Source: Phyllobacterium brassicacearum (GTDB taxonomy: Bacteria; Pseudomonadota; Alphaproteobacteria; Rhizobiales; Rhizobiaceae). From it: a DNA stretch of 44,933 bases. This document shows positions 16,863 through 25,361 of the stretch, in pieces (the stretch's first letter is position 1; the number at the start of each line of letters is the position of its first letter). A model generated the notes under the pieces. That model had not been told where the DNA came from and searched no databases. It saw nothing but the letters and a program-made list of their open reading frames with translations. The stretch covers positions 1 through 44,933 of the forward strand of contig NZ_PGGO01000032.1 of NCBI RefSeq assembly GCF_003010955.1. The letters are read 5' to 3'. Both the position numbers and the translations under genes were made by a program.

Positions 16863-18059
16863 TCAGGAACTTCGACTATCGAAGACCAAACGCGTCCCGG
16901 TGTACGCCCGCAGCAGCTTCATCGGAAGCTCGGCCTTCGCGAGATCGGTGAACGGTTCGCCGGAGCAGTGAAGTGGAACAACATAGGTCGGATCGATTTC
17001 CCTCAGAGCGGCGATGGTCTGGCGCAGGTAGTCCGGCTGATATGGGGCCAGATGGAAGCCGCCGATCACCGCATGGACCTTGTCGACGCCGGAAACCGCC
17101 TGGGCCTGCTTGATCGTATTGATCAGGCCGCGGTGGCTGCATGAAGTGAGCACTATTAGCCCACGTCCTTTGAGGTTGAACGCTGTGGCAAGCTCATGAC
17201 GGAACTGATCTGGCACCAGCCCCGGCTTCCGATCTTCTTCGGCAAGTCGTTCCGGGAAGCAGCCAAGGCCATTTTCAATCCCAATCGTCATGGCGCTGGG
17301 CGAAAGCAGCTTTTCGAAGCTACTTTGGCTGATTCGACCTGACGTGAAACCATGTTCCCCCACGAGCGAAGGGCCGACTGAGTCGGTCACTACGAGGTCT
17401 GCCTTTTCCAGCGCCCTGCGGTCGAGGACCCCGAAATCGCCCTGAACGGGTGGACCGGTCCATTCACGGGCACAGAAACAGTCCTCACCACCCACATACA
17501 GCGGAAGCTTGGGCTTCAACCGGCCGCTGGTGCGCTGAAGGAAACCAACGAGCCCGCCGAAATGGTCATAATGGCCATGACTAAGTACCAACGCATCCAG
17601 TACGCCGGGGTTGAGGCCAACAAGTTCGATGTTGTTGTTCAGCGCTTCGGGCGTAAAACCGAAATCAATCAAGGTGTTTCGGGTCTCGGAACCACGCTGG
17701 GTTTCGACATGCATCGAAAGACCAAATTCACTGATCAATGTCCTGGCGGGCGGATGATCACCGATTCCCCACCCGAAATGCTGTATGTCCAGACCATCGA
17801 TCTTCCTGCCGGGGGCCACGGCGAACTGATAGCTGTCAATTAGCACGCGGACGGTCACTCGGTCCAACTCAGGAACCTCGCCAGTGAGCTTCTCGGCGCT
17901 CGCCGGACTGGCCCCGCCAAGCAGCCCGGCCAACAACCCGGCGACAAGGGCAGCGCCCCCGCCGCAGATGAGTTCTCGCCGGTCCACGGCGTCGCATAAA
18001 AACTGCCGTGGCGCAGAATTGCAGCGACAGAAACGTGTATTGGATCGATCAACATGCAT
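16863..18059 (-). CDS. Exported metallo-beta-lactamase-fold hydrolase
   Basis: A 398-residue MBL-fold protein of the COG1237 type (relatives are annotated as dihydropterin-aminobenzene-phosphate synthase-like). The N-terminus has twin arginines followed by a hydrophobic stretch and an A-x-A site (RRELICGGGAALVAGLLAG, then ASPASAEK), so Tat export to the periplasm is likely. Zinc ligands are seen in ALVLSHGHYDHFGG (H-x-H-x-D-H), VLTSCSHRGLIN and VIGGFHLAP. Natural substrates of this branch are not established. CAGGAGG stands before ATG 18059. The gene is convergent with the SAM-cyclase protein (80 bases between stops) and divergent from the membrane adenylate cyclase at 18669. Confidence 0.88.
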   Translation of the reverse strand: MHVDRSNTRFCRCNSAPRQFLCDAVDRRELICGGGAALVAGLLAGLLGGASPASAEKLTGEVPELDRVTVRVLIDSYQFAVAPGRKIDGLDIQHFGWGIGDHPPARTLISEFGLSMHVETQRGSETRNTLIDFGFTPEALNNNIELVGLNPGVLDALVLSHGHYDHFGGLVGFLQRTSGRLKPKLPLYVGGEDCFCAREWTGPPVQGDFGVLDRRALEKADLVVTDSVGPSLVGEHGFTSGRISQSSFEKLLSPSAMTIGIENGLGCFPERLAEEDRKPGLVPDQFRHELATAFNLKGRGLIVLTSCSHRGLINTIKQAQAVSGVDKVHAVIGGFHLAPYQPDYLRQTIAALREIDPTYVVPLHCSGEPFTDLAKAELPMKLLRAYTGTRLVFDSRSS

Positions 18060-18668
18060 GGCGGCCTCCTGACCGGTTCACGAACCGATGGTCATCAGAG
18101 GCGCGGGACAAAGCGAGAATGCTCGCTCAGCCGGGCGTCGAGAGGAAGCGAGGGTACGCTCCAGGATCCCACCATGCAACCGGCTTTTGCCATCCATTCA
18201 TTGGCCACGTTTGCGTTGGCTCCATTCATAACAGAAGCTACTGCAGCTTGTGTAATTCCCGTTTGAAGAGCTAAACACAATAAACAGTAAGCGAGCGTCT
18301 CGGATCTCAAAAAGAGGCGGAGTGAAATGGCTAGGGTGGTGGGGCACCCTTTGCCGTCTGCTCCGCCTTAAGTGCTAGGACTGCGAAACGGGGCATGGGG
18401 AAGAGATTCGGTGGATTCGGTGGCAGGGCGAATTTTCCACAAGCAATGCCGCTTGAGAAGCCGACCGGCGCAGTCTACCAATTGACCGTGGTCGGTTTTA
18501 ATGTTGTCGCGGCTGGCGGCCTCTACACCGGTTTGAATGCGCTGCCCAACAGGCCGCGAATCCAGTAGCATCCGTTGACCGTTCGCAGCTGAATCTTGGA
18601 GGAAAAGGCTAGGGGGCAACCTTGCATATCGAAGCACGGCAGTTCGCGTTATCAGGTAGAGTTGATTC
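18060..18668. other. Divergent intergenic region
   Basis: About 600 bases between the exported hydrolase and the membrane cyclase. I find no supported gene. It contains the nested inverted repeat listed at 18315-18368 and presumably both promoters. Confidence 0.45.
18315..18368. repeat. Nested inverted repeat
   Basis: aggcggag (18315-18322) is perfectly complementary to ctccgcct (18361-18368), and inside this lies a second perfect pair, agggtg (18333-18338) with caccct (18345-18350). The result is a stem with an internal stem-loop, about 54 bases. There is no T-run, so it is not a plain terminator. It could be an mRNA leader structure of the cyclase gene, a protein-binding site or a decayed element end. 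Confidence 0.4.
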
Positions 18669-20801
18669 ATGTCTCCTACAAACGTAACCGGCTCATCCCG
18701 CCCCGTGCGTTGGGGCTTGGCCGCAAAGCTATTTACGACCCTCGTACTGCTGGGCGCGATCGCAGTCCTGGTCACCGGGGTGCTCGGTTACTTCCGCGCC
18801 CGCGACGCCCTCGAAAAAGCAGTCTTCGACCAGCTCACGGCCGCCCGTCAGACCAAAACGCGCCAGGTCGAAGACTATTTCCGCACGATCGATGGCGAGT
18901 TACGCCTTCTTGCCACCTCCAAGATGGTGGTCGATGCCACGCGCGAGTTCCGGATCGTAGTCGACCAGCTCGACCAGGCCGGCACGTCACCCGAATTGCG
19001 CCAGAAGGTCGGCGACTGGTACACCGAGAACTTCATCCCCGGAATTACGCGTGTTCTAGGCAAGGAGCCGGCTCTGGCCGAGTACCTGCCAGTCGGCGCC
19101 GCTCCCTATTATCTGCAATATCACTACATCGTCGCCAATCCGCATCCGAAGGACCGACGTAAGCTTATCGACGATCCTGGCGACGGAAGCGACTACAGTC
19201 GGCTGCACGCCTTGTATCATCCTCTGATGCGCGCCGCAGCCGCAACGGTCGGTTTCTTCGACATGATGGTGGCCGACCCCAAATCAGGTCGCCTGATCTA
19301 TACGGTGGAGAAGGAGGTGGATTTCACCACGTCCCTCCAAGTCGGTCCCTATCGCAGCTCCAACGCCGCCGCCGCCGTCGCTCGCTGCGCCCTGACCCCC
19401 GACCCGTCGGCCGTGTGCCTGGAGGATTTCGCGCCTTACGGCCCGTCGCGCGGTGCCCCGATTGCCTTCATGGCAGCGCCGGTGATCGACCGGGGCGTCG
19501 TCATCGGCGTGCTCGTCGCGCAATTGTCGAATGAGGAGATCGACGACGTCGTCACCGGCGGTCGCCGCTGGCGACAGGAAGGGTTTGGCGACACGGGTGA
19601 GGCCTATCTCGTCGGACCCGATTACCTGGTCCGCTCTGGCCCGCGTGCGTTCTATGAAAATCGTGAGAACTACTTCGCCGAACTGAAGTCCGTCGGCGCC
19701 GCGGAGGAGGAGATCGCCGCGATTCGGCGTTACGGGACGCCGGTGCTGCATCAGCGCATCGACACCACGGCCACCCAGGCTGCGCTCGCCGGCGTCGAGG
19801 GCACGGGCGAGGTTGTCGGCTACCGCGGCGTCCCGACGCTAGCTTCGTGGGGACCACTCGCCATTCCTGGCGTCAAGTGGGGGCTGGTCGCCAAGATCGA
19901 CAGCGCTGAGGCCCTCGCGCCAATCGACCAACTGCGACAGGATCTGCTGGTCGTCGGGGGACTGGCGCTGCTAGTGGTGGCAGCCACCGCTGCCTGGCTT
20001 TCGCGAGCGCTGCTTGGACCGCTGCGCGAGCTCACTGCCGGGGTGAAACGCTTCGCTGCCGGCGACTACGGGGCCAGCGTGCCAGTCCGAACGCGCGACG
20101 AGATTGGCCAGCTCTGCTCAGCCTTCAATGGCATGGTTGAGGATCTGCGCGAAAAGAATGTCGTGATCGAGAACAAGAATCGCGAGAACGAGCAACTGCT
20201 GCTGAACGTCCTGCCGGCACCGATCGCCAATCGGCTGCGCGGTGGCGAGGAGGGGATCGCCGACGGATTCGCGGAGGTCACTGTGGCCTTCGCTGACCTG
20301 GTCGGCTTCACCGAGTTGACATCGGAAATGCCGCCGCACGAGGTGGTGACGTTGCTTAACGAGCTCTTTACGCGCTTCGACGCCGCCGCCCACGATCTCG
20401 GCATCGAGAAGATCAAGACGGTGGGCGACGCCTACATGGCGGTCTGCGGCCTGCCCGAGCCGGTCGCAAACCACGCCGAGCGTATGGTGCGCATGGCCAT
20501 CCGCATGGTCCACATAACACGCGAGCACGGCATGGAACACAACGCTTCGATGAAGCTCAGGGTCGGCATCAACACCGGCCCTGTCGTAGCCGGCGTCATC
20601 GGGACGAGTAAATACATCTACGACCTATGGGGCGACACGGTGAACCTCGCGAGCCGGATGGAATCGGGAGGAATCCCCGACTCCATTCAGGTGACGCGCC
20701 CGGTCTACGACAAGCTCAAAGGCCAGTTCGCCTTCGAGCCGCGCGGCGCGATCGAAGTCAAGGGCAAGGGGAAGGTAGAGGCCTGGCTCTTGAGATTGTA
20801 G
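18669..20801 (+). CDS. Membrane adenylate cyclase with extracytoplasmic sensor and HAMP
   Basis: A 710-residue class III cyclase. Layout: TM helix (about residues 21-44, LFTTLVLLGAIAVLVTGVLG), a large periplasmic sensor region of Cache type (about 45-420), second TM (about 424-446, LLVVGGLALLVVAATAAWL), HAMP (LLGPLRELTAGVKRFAAGDY), a short coiled coil, and the cyclase domain (about 530-705). Catalytic features: VAFADLVGFTELTSEMP and VGDAYMAVCGLP with the metal Asp residues, EKIKTVGD with the adenine-selecting Lys and YDLWGDTVNLASRME with the partner Asp, Asn and Arg, which together indicate ATP as substrate. Expected output is cAMP in response to an outside ligand. It is divergent from the exported hydrolase, whose product could be near the sensor. 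Confidence 0.92.
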   Translation: MSPTNVTGSSRPVRWGLAAKLFTTLVLLGAIAVLVTGVLGYFRARDALEKAVFDQLTAARQTKTRQVEDYFRTIDGELRLLATSKMVVDATREFRIVVDQLDQAGTSPELRQKVGDWYTENFIPGITRVLGKEPALAEYLPVGAAPYYLQYHYIVANPHPKDRRKLIDDPGDGSDYSRLHALYHPLMRAAAATVGFFDMMVADPKSGRLIYTVEKEVDFTTSLQVGPYRSSNAAAAVARCALTPDPSAVCLEDFAPYGPSRGAPIAFMAAPVIDRGVVIGVLVAQLSNEEIDDVVTGGRRWRQEGFGDTGEAYLVGPDYLVRSGPRAFYENRENYFAELKSVGAAEEEIAAIRRYGTPVLHQRIDTTATQAALAGVEGTGEVVGYRGVPTLASWGPLAIPGVKWGLVAKIDSAEALAPIDQLRQDLLVVGGLALLVVAATAAWLSRALLGPLRELTAGVKRFAAGDYGASVPVRTRDEIGQLCSAFNGMVEDLREKNVVIENKNRENEQLLLNVLPAPIANRLRGGEEGIADGFAEVTVAFADLVGFTELTSEMPPHEVVTLLNELFTRFDAAAHDLGIEKIKTVGDAYMAVCGLPEPVANHAERMVRMAIRMVHITREHGMEHNASMKLRVGINTGPVVAGVIGTSKYIYDLWGDTVNLASRMESGGIPDSIQVTRPVYDKLKGQFAFEPRGAIEVKGKGKVEAWLLRL

Positions 20802-20850
20802 GGCCGTGAGCGCCATCTATGCCGGCCGGCCCCTCTACCTATCCGGGGCG

Positions 20851-22803
20851 CTATTCAGCGGCTACCATCGAATATTTTCGCTGCACGAAGTTCGGCACCT
20901 CAACGCGTGCCAGCGTCGGCTGAATGTCGTGGAGTTCGGCAAGCCCGTTCCTGATTTCCAGTATCTGTGAATAAAATTCGGATCCGCATGCCGATTTCGG
21001 TGTTTCCTGCTCGTGCATCACACTGATGACCGTGATCCCCTTGCAATGATCCTTGATTGCCTGATGGAATGCAATTTTGGACCCTGGATCGAGAGCGGCT
21101 GTGGCCTCGTCGAGGAACAATATGTCCGGCTTATGTAGGAGGATTCTCGCTAGAACGAGTTTCTGTTTCTGGCCGCCCGACAGAAGCTGATCCCATGGAA
21201 CGCCATCGCGGTCCTCCTGATCGAGATTCTCGATGAAGTCACCCACCCCAGCTCGATGAAGCGCGGCAGCTGCGGTCGCATCGCCAAACGCTGATTCATC
21301 GTCAGGAAGACAAATGAGCTGCTTGAGGGAGACTCCCGGCAGCTTCACTTCCTGGGCGGCATACATTGCCGTTGCACTTTCAGGATAAATAATGTCACCC
21401 CGGCCGTATGCCCAAAGCCCGTTCAGCGCCTTCAGCAGGCATGTTTTCCCACAGCCTGACTCACCCCTGAGATAGACCCATTCACCCTTGTGGAAATGCA
21501 GATGGGACGCCGACAGGAACGCCTGCGCATCATCCGACCGATGCATGAGTTCAAGATTGCGGACCGTCATGCCGAAGAGTTCGTGCTGTGTGCTATAGGA
21601 GAATTCGCTCACACCGCTTGACCGATAGAAATCTGTCGGTTGCCGGACTGCTTCAACGGCTACCGCAAGCCCTGTGACACGCCTGGCATTGGCCTTCAGA
21701 TTGGCAATTGCCGGCATCACCTGGATGAACCACGAGCATTCATTGATCATCGAGCCAACGAGCTCGGCACCCGTGATGTAATTCTTGAGGCTGATCGTAC
21801 TGCTCATATAGGGAAGAAGGCCAGGCAGATAGGCGACTACGCGGGCCGCAAAGAAATTATAGACGGCCGTGAACGACATATATGCGGCATCAAAGCAGTT
21901 CAGCCTGGACCACGTTCTGTCCACCCCCGCATAGAGGCGGGTGTTGACGGTCCGCTGCACATATTCGCCATTTGAGGCGGCAACCTGGAAGCTGCGGCGA
22001 AGGAATATTGTCAGCTCACTGCGGAAACTGCCCTCAGTCTGCTGCATCTCCAACGTTAGTTTTTCGAGAATACGGCCGATCCTCATCGCAACCCATGTGC
22101 TCAAAGGAACGTAAAGGGCGATCGCCACGAAGGCGAGTGTGGCGCTGCCGTATGCGCCGAGGAATTCGAGCCCGCTGACCTGTGACGACATTTCGACAAG
22201 CTTTTGTCCGACGAAGACGATCGACATCGCGACACCCAAGATCCCCATTGAGAGACCTATCGCGCCGCCTGTCATCCCTTTGATCGATTCTTGCAGACGC
22301 TGGTCAATATTGTCGGGCATTTCCGGGCGATCACCCTGCTGGAGGTGATAATGCGTATGATTTCTGTCGAGGAGGGCATCGTTGAAACGGGAATTCAGCC
22401 ATCCGCGCCATTTGCGGTGCAGCGTTGTCGAAAGCAGATGGCGGAAACCGACAAATCCAAACTCCTTCACGACCACTATGACGACGAGAACTCCGCCATT
22501 GGTCAGAATTGTACCGAGAGGACTCTGATTGAAAGGATCATGAATATTGACGATAGAATTGAGGAGCTCGCCCGACGCCTCTGCCATCCAGACGCTGGCC
22601 TTGCTAGCAGCTGCAGTCAAAGCCGCGATCGCTATAGTCAGGAGCCAGGCTTCCATCCATCTGTCTGACAACCAATACGCCCGCATCAGACCCCAGAAGG
22701 TCGTCATGGAGGCCACAGTGCCGCCGCCGAATTGCCACCGCGAGCGGCTTTTGCCCTGCTGACTGCTGTGTTGCAATTGAATACCGCTGGTCAAAGTCAT
22801 CAC
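20851..22803 (-). CDS. ABC transporter with fused permease and ATPase (SbmA/BacA-YddA type)
   Basis: A 650-residue fused ABC transporter. The N-terminal 400 residues hold about six hydrophobic segments and the loop HRKWRGWLNSRFNDALLDRN, characteristic of the SbmA/BacA and YddA/ABCD-like membrane domains (ABC_membrane_2 type). The C-terminal ATPase has Walker A LRGESGCGKTCLLKALNGLW, signature LLSGGQKQKLVLARIL, Walker B PDILFLDEATAALD and a switch-type His further on. Members move peptides, cobalamin, fatty acids or lipid-like substrates across the inner membrane; in rhizobia related ExsE and BacA proteins affect surface components. The start is uncertain: GTG 22803 or ATG 22800, without a clear ribosome binding site; a Met about 32 codons on is also possible. 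Same direction as the glycan operon but 1 kb away. Confidence 0.88.
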   Translation of the reverse strand: MMTLTSGIQLQHSSQQGKSRSRWQFGGGTVASMTTFWGLMRAYWLSDRWMEAWLLTIAIAALTAAASKASVWMAEASGELLNSIVNIHDPFNQSPLGTILTNGGVLVVIVVVKEFGFVGFRHLLSTTLHRKWRGWLNSRFNDALLDRNHTHYHLQQGDRPEMPDNIDQRLQESIKGMTGGAIGLSMGILGVAMSIVFVGQKLVEMSSQVSGLEFLGAYGSATLAFVAIALYVPLSTWVAMRIGRILEKLTLEMQQTEGSFRSELTIFLRRSFQVAASNGEYVQRTVNTRLYAGVDRTWSRLNCFDAAYMSFTAVYNFFAARVVAYLPGLLPYMSSTISLKNYITGAELVGSMINECSWFIQVMPAIANLKANARRVTGLAVAVEAVRQPTDFYRSSGVSEFSYSTQHELFGMTVRNLELMHRSDDAQAFLSASHLHFHKGEWVYLRGESGCGKTCLLKALNGLWAYGRGDIIYPESATAMYAAQEVKLPGVSLKQLICLPDDESAFGDATAAAALHRAGVGDFIENLDQEDRDGVPWDQLLSGGQKQKLVLARILLHKPDILFLDEATAALDPGSKIAFHQAIKDHCKGITVISVMHEQETPKSACGSEFYSQILEIRNGLAELHDIQPTLARVEVPNFVQRKYSMVAAE

Positions 22804-22880
22804 TTATTAGTCACACAATGTTACGTATTGCAACAAACCGTGGTTAATAAACAGTTAACTTTTCCAATTTTAGGCGTCGT

Positions 22881-23213
22881 GTGGTCATATGTTTCCGACC
22901 AACAAGAAGGGTGTCACGTGGGCACCTTGGTAAGGCTGTGGCCTACAAGCTCAGTTACGTTGCAACGTGGAGAAAGCTCATTAACCTACATCTGACTGAT
23001 GTCATCCTCACAAGTTTTACGAAGGGCGAAATCGTCATAGGCCCGAATAGAATGAGTTTTGAGGCTATGACGGAGCTCGTTAAACCCGTCATTGGAGCGG
23101 AGGAGGATTTCGACAAGAAGGTCGAAGAACTCATGAACGAAGGTCGAACGACGATCAAACCGAAGGATCGCCCAGACAGCGAGATTGCCATTGCGATGTA
23201 CCAGTCGTCATAG
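22881..23213 (+). CDS. Possible small hypothetical protein
   Basis: An open frame of up to 110 codons whose second half (GPNRMSFEAMTELVKPVIG, then DFDKKVEELMNEG) is charged, helical and protein-like, while the first 50 codons are not. A shorter start at ATG 23053 (53 residues) lacks a clear ribosome binding site. No known motif. It lies between the ABC transporter gene and an IS3 relic in decayed DNA, so it may be the remnant of a larger gene. Reported with low confidence. Confidence 0.3.
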   Translation: MVICFRPTRRVSRGHLGKAVAYKLSYVATWRKLINLHLTDVILTSFTKGEIVIGPNRMSFEAMTELVKPVIGAEEDFDKKVEELMNEGRTTIKPKDRPDSEIAIAMYQSS

Positions 23214-23276
23214 TTCATCTTTTCGAAAAAGGCCATATCTTCACCAATGAAGGCCATGCATTTGCTCACTGCATCG

Positions 23277-23361
23277 GGCAACTCTGGGACAACGCAGCGA
23301 TGGAGAGCTTCCGTATTCGATTACATCGAGCGCTTCTAAAACCCAAGGCGTCGCCACAGCC
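23277..23361 (+). mobile_element. IS3-family transposase relic
   Basis: The C-terminal signature of IS3-type transposases can be read in pieces: G-N followed, one base out of frame, by DNAAMESF (23288-23311), then in another frame VFDYIERF (23313-23336), a stop in place of the usual Tyr, and NPRRRHS. In intact elements some 25-30 residues separate DNAAMESF from VFDYIERFYNP-RRRHS, so there is an internal deletion. Nothing of the rest of the element is recognisable. Not functional. Confidence 0.7.
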
Positions 23362-23837
23362 GCTGTCAGTGCAAAACATCCTTGCACCTCAATGATTGCC
23401 GCCAGAAAATGCATTGAGGCCACGTATGGATCAAATTCGATGTGTTAGCCGACTAGGTAACTCAACGTCTGCTGTTTGCCCGCTATGCCAATGTTCTCGA
23501 TATGTGCTTCGAAGTTGCATAATGGCTTGTGTGGTTGCCGCCCGGGATGCAAGTAGTTTCTTGAACCTTTATGAACATGTGATCTAGTGCGGTCTTGTGT
23601 CAGGCCTCATGGAAGCGGCCTGTCTGGCGCCGCGGTATGGTGATCTGCGGATAAGCTCCAAATCTCAACTACGAGCACGCGGGTTCAGAGCCATTAGCTG
23701 GTTAATCCTATCCAGATCTTTTCGATCCTTCTGCCCATTCAGGTCGTCGACTTCTCACCCTCGAGTTCCAGGAAGCGGCCGCGTAACGCCTCTTTCGGGA
23801 GATGATAGCGCCGAAGCATGTCATAGAAAATAACCAG
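23362..23837. other. Gap with decayed DNA
   Basis: No supported gene. It holds the dispersed repeat at 23490-23534. Near the right end the minus strand reads YDMLRRYHLPKEALRGRFLE in one frame before a stop; this looks like a coding remnant but I cannot name it. Confidence 0.4.
23490..23534 (+). repeat. Dispersed imperfect repeat, copy 2
   Basis: Partner of the repeat at 1118-1163, about 80% identical over 45 bases. It lies 130 bases after the IS3 relic. On the minus strand one frame reads NFEAHIENIGIAGKQQTL, the AHIENIG part of which is shared with copy 1 (AHTENIG). Confidence 0.4.
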
Positions 23838-25361
23838 TCAGGGCTCACGCAGCATGATCGGGGACACGTTCCATGCCGATGCAGCGTGAACTTCTGCCAC
23901 AAATCGGTTGAATACGATGCGTCCATGGGGTGGCACCGGCCCCGGTTTTGGCAACCGGGTAAAAAGATGGACATCAACAGGTTCGTTTTGCATGTCTGGA
24001 AGGCGAACAATCAATCTCGATGGAGTCAGCGGTTCGGTCAATTCGACCCAGTCAGTGGCAGCAAGGACTCCTTCACCTCTCTCAGCTGCATCCGCTTCTA
24101 CACCTCTCGAGGTCACGACAACCCGAGTACCAAGATGGCGCGCTTCGCAGCGCCTATCGTCGATGAATACCTCACAGGAAATCTCGATAAGGCCACGGGT
24201 TGCAGGTAATCGTATGACCGCGGCGGAGGGGATCGCCTTCAGAGGGCGCAGAAGCACTTTTCCGCGCTCCATATAGCCGAATACCGGATAGGGGGCTGTC
24301 ATTTCGCGCGTCAATCGCACCGTCTCGACAAGCGAATCTGGAAGCGGAACTTCGAGCGCGGTCAATTGGTCGTTCACAAGTTCTCCTTCGAACGTGTACA
24401 TCGCCACGCCCGGCAGACCACCCCACAGTTTTAGTGCCAGCATTTGGGCTAGCAGTTGGGAACTTCGCACAGCATTCGCTTGAGGATCAAAACTAAATCG
24501 GGACAGAAGACCCGCTGGCGTCGCTGCAATTTGTGGCGCTGTGGCCCCGATTTCGCTTTCAGTCCAAATATGAAGTTCCAGTGAATGCGACGATGCCGCA
24601 GATGCACTCTGCAAACGAAATGGAATCCAACCCGGACAAAGTGCGTCGAACGCTATTTGCCCTCTTGCCAACACTGCGCCAGTGTCTCGTGCTAGGAGTT
24701 GTGCGAATAGGATCCCGCTGCCAGCACCCACATCGATAACATTGAGGTCAAATCCAAGCAGCCCGCGCGCACCGATTGGCAGTGGCTGGATGATGCGCGA
24801 TTCGATCGATATCGCGACGTTGTCCGGAGTGTCAGAGTTGTTGAAGATCAGTCGCGGCGAAGCGAGGCGCAGATTTGCAAGGAGTTCCTCGATCTCCGCC
24901 GGGATCCTGACGTGATTGAGCCAGCTTTCACGCAGAACTGCCAGATCTCGCATCAAGGCAAGGTTCATGTTGCCCAGCCTTTGTGCTTCCCGCAGTGACC
25001 GGGCGAGGAGCAGTTCCATTACTGCCTTCTGACTTCCCTTCACAATTGGAGCGTCCAAATCTTTGCCACCGGTGTTTGCATACCAAGTCTTCAGCGCGTC
25101 CAGAGATGTGTCTTGGACTAAACCAGGCGCCCAAAACGCCCACACATTTGACGGCGGCAAATCGAATATATGGATGTCCGCATTGGGATGACCATCCTCT
25201 TCGGCCTGGACTAAAGTGAAATGATCATCGTCGACCAGCTGAAATACGTACTGATCCAAAGGAAGTTCGTTATCCGGTTGAGCGGAATCCAGTGTGAGAA
25301 TGATTATCTTCGGATTGCCATCATGGAGTCTTGATAACATATGGGTCGGCGCGCGCAGCAT
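23838..25361 (-). CDS. Uncharacterised 507-residue protein of a glycan operon
   Basis: A soluble 507-residue protein with no signal peptide and no membrane segment. Its first half is mixed alpha/beta (KIIILTLDSAQPDNEL, SNVWAFWAPGLVQDTSLDAL, then a long helix with RSLREAQRLGNMNLALMRDL); the second half is beta-rich and looks like one or two jelly-roll or Ig-like domains (QPLPIGARGLLGFDLNVIDV, ...SSHSLELHIWTE). I do not recognise an established function; it may match one of the DUF families found beside glycosyltransferases. Its ATG overlaps the stop of the glycosyltransferase gene (TGATG), so the two are translationally coupled, and a role in glycan building, attachment or recognition is inferred from that. 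Confidence 0.8.
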   Translation of the reverse strand: MLRAPTHMLSRLHDGNPKIIILTLDSAQPDNELPLDQYVFQLVDDDHFTLVQAEEDGHPNADIHIFDLPPSNVWAFWAPGLVQDTSLDALKTWYANTGGKDLDAPIVKGSQKAVMELLLARSLREAQRLGNMNLALMRDLAVLRESWLNHVRIPAEIEELLANLRLASPRLIFNNSDTPDNVAISIESRIIQPLPIGARGLLGFDLNVIDVGAGSGILFAQLLARDTGAVLARGQIAFDALCPGWIPFRLQSASAASSHSLELHIWTESEIGATAPQIAATPAGLLSRFSFDPQANAVRSSQLLAQMLALKLWGGLPGVAMYTFEGELVNDQLTALEVPLPDSLVETVRLTREMTAPYPVFGYMERGKVLLRPLKAIPSAAVIRLPATRGLIEISCEVFIDDRRCEARHLGTRVVVTSRGVEADAAERGEGVLAATDWVELTEPLTPSRLIVRLPDMQNEPVDVHLFTRLPKPGPVPPHGRIVFNRFVAEVHAASAWNVSPIMLREP

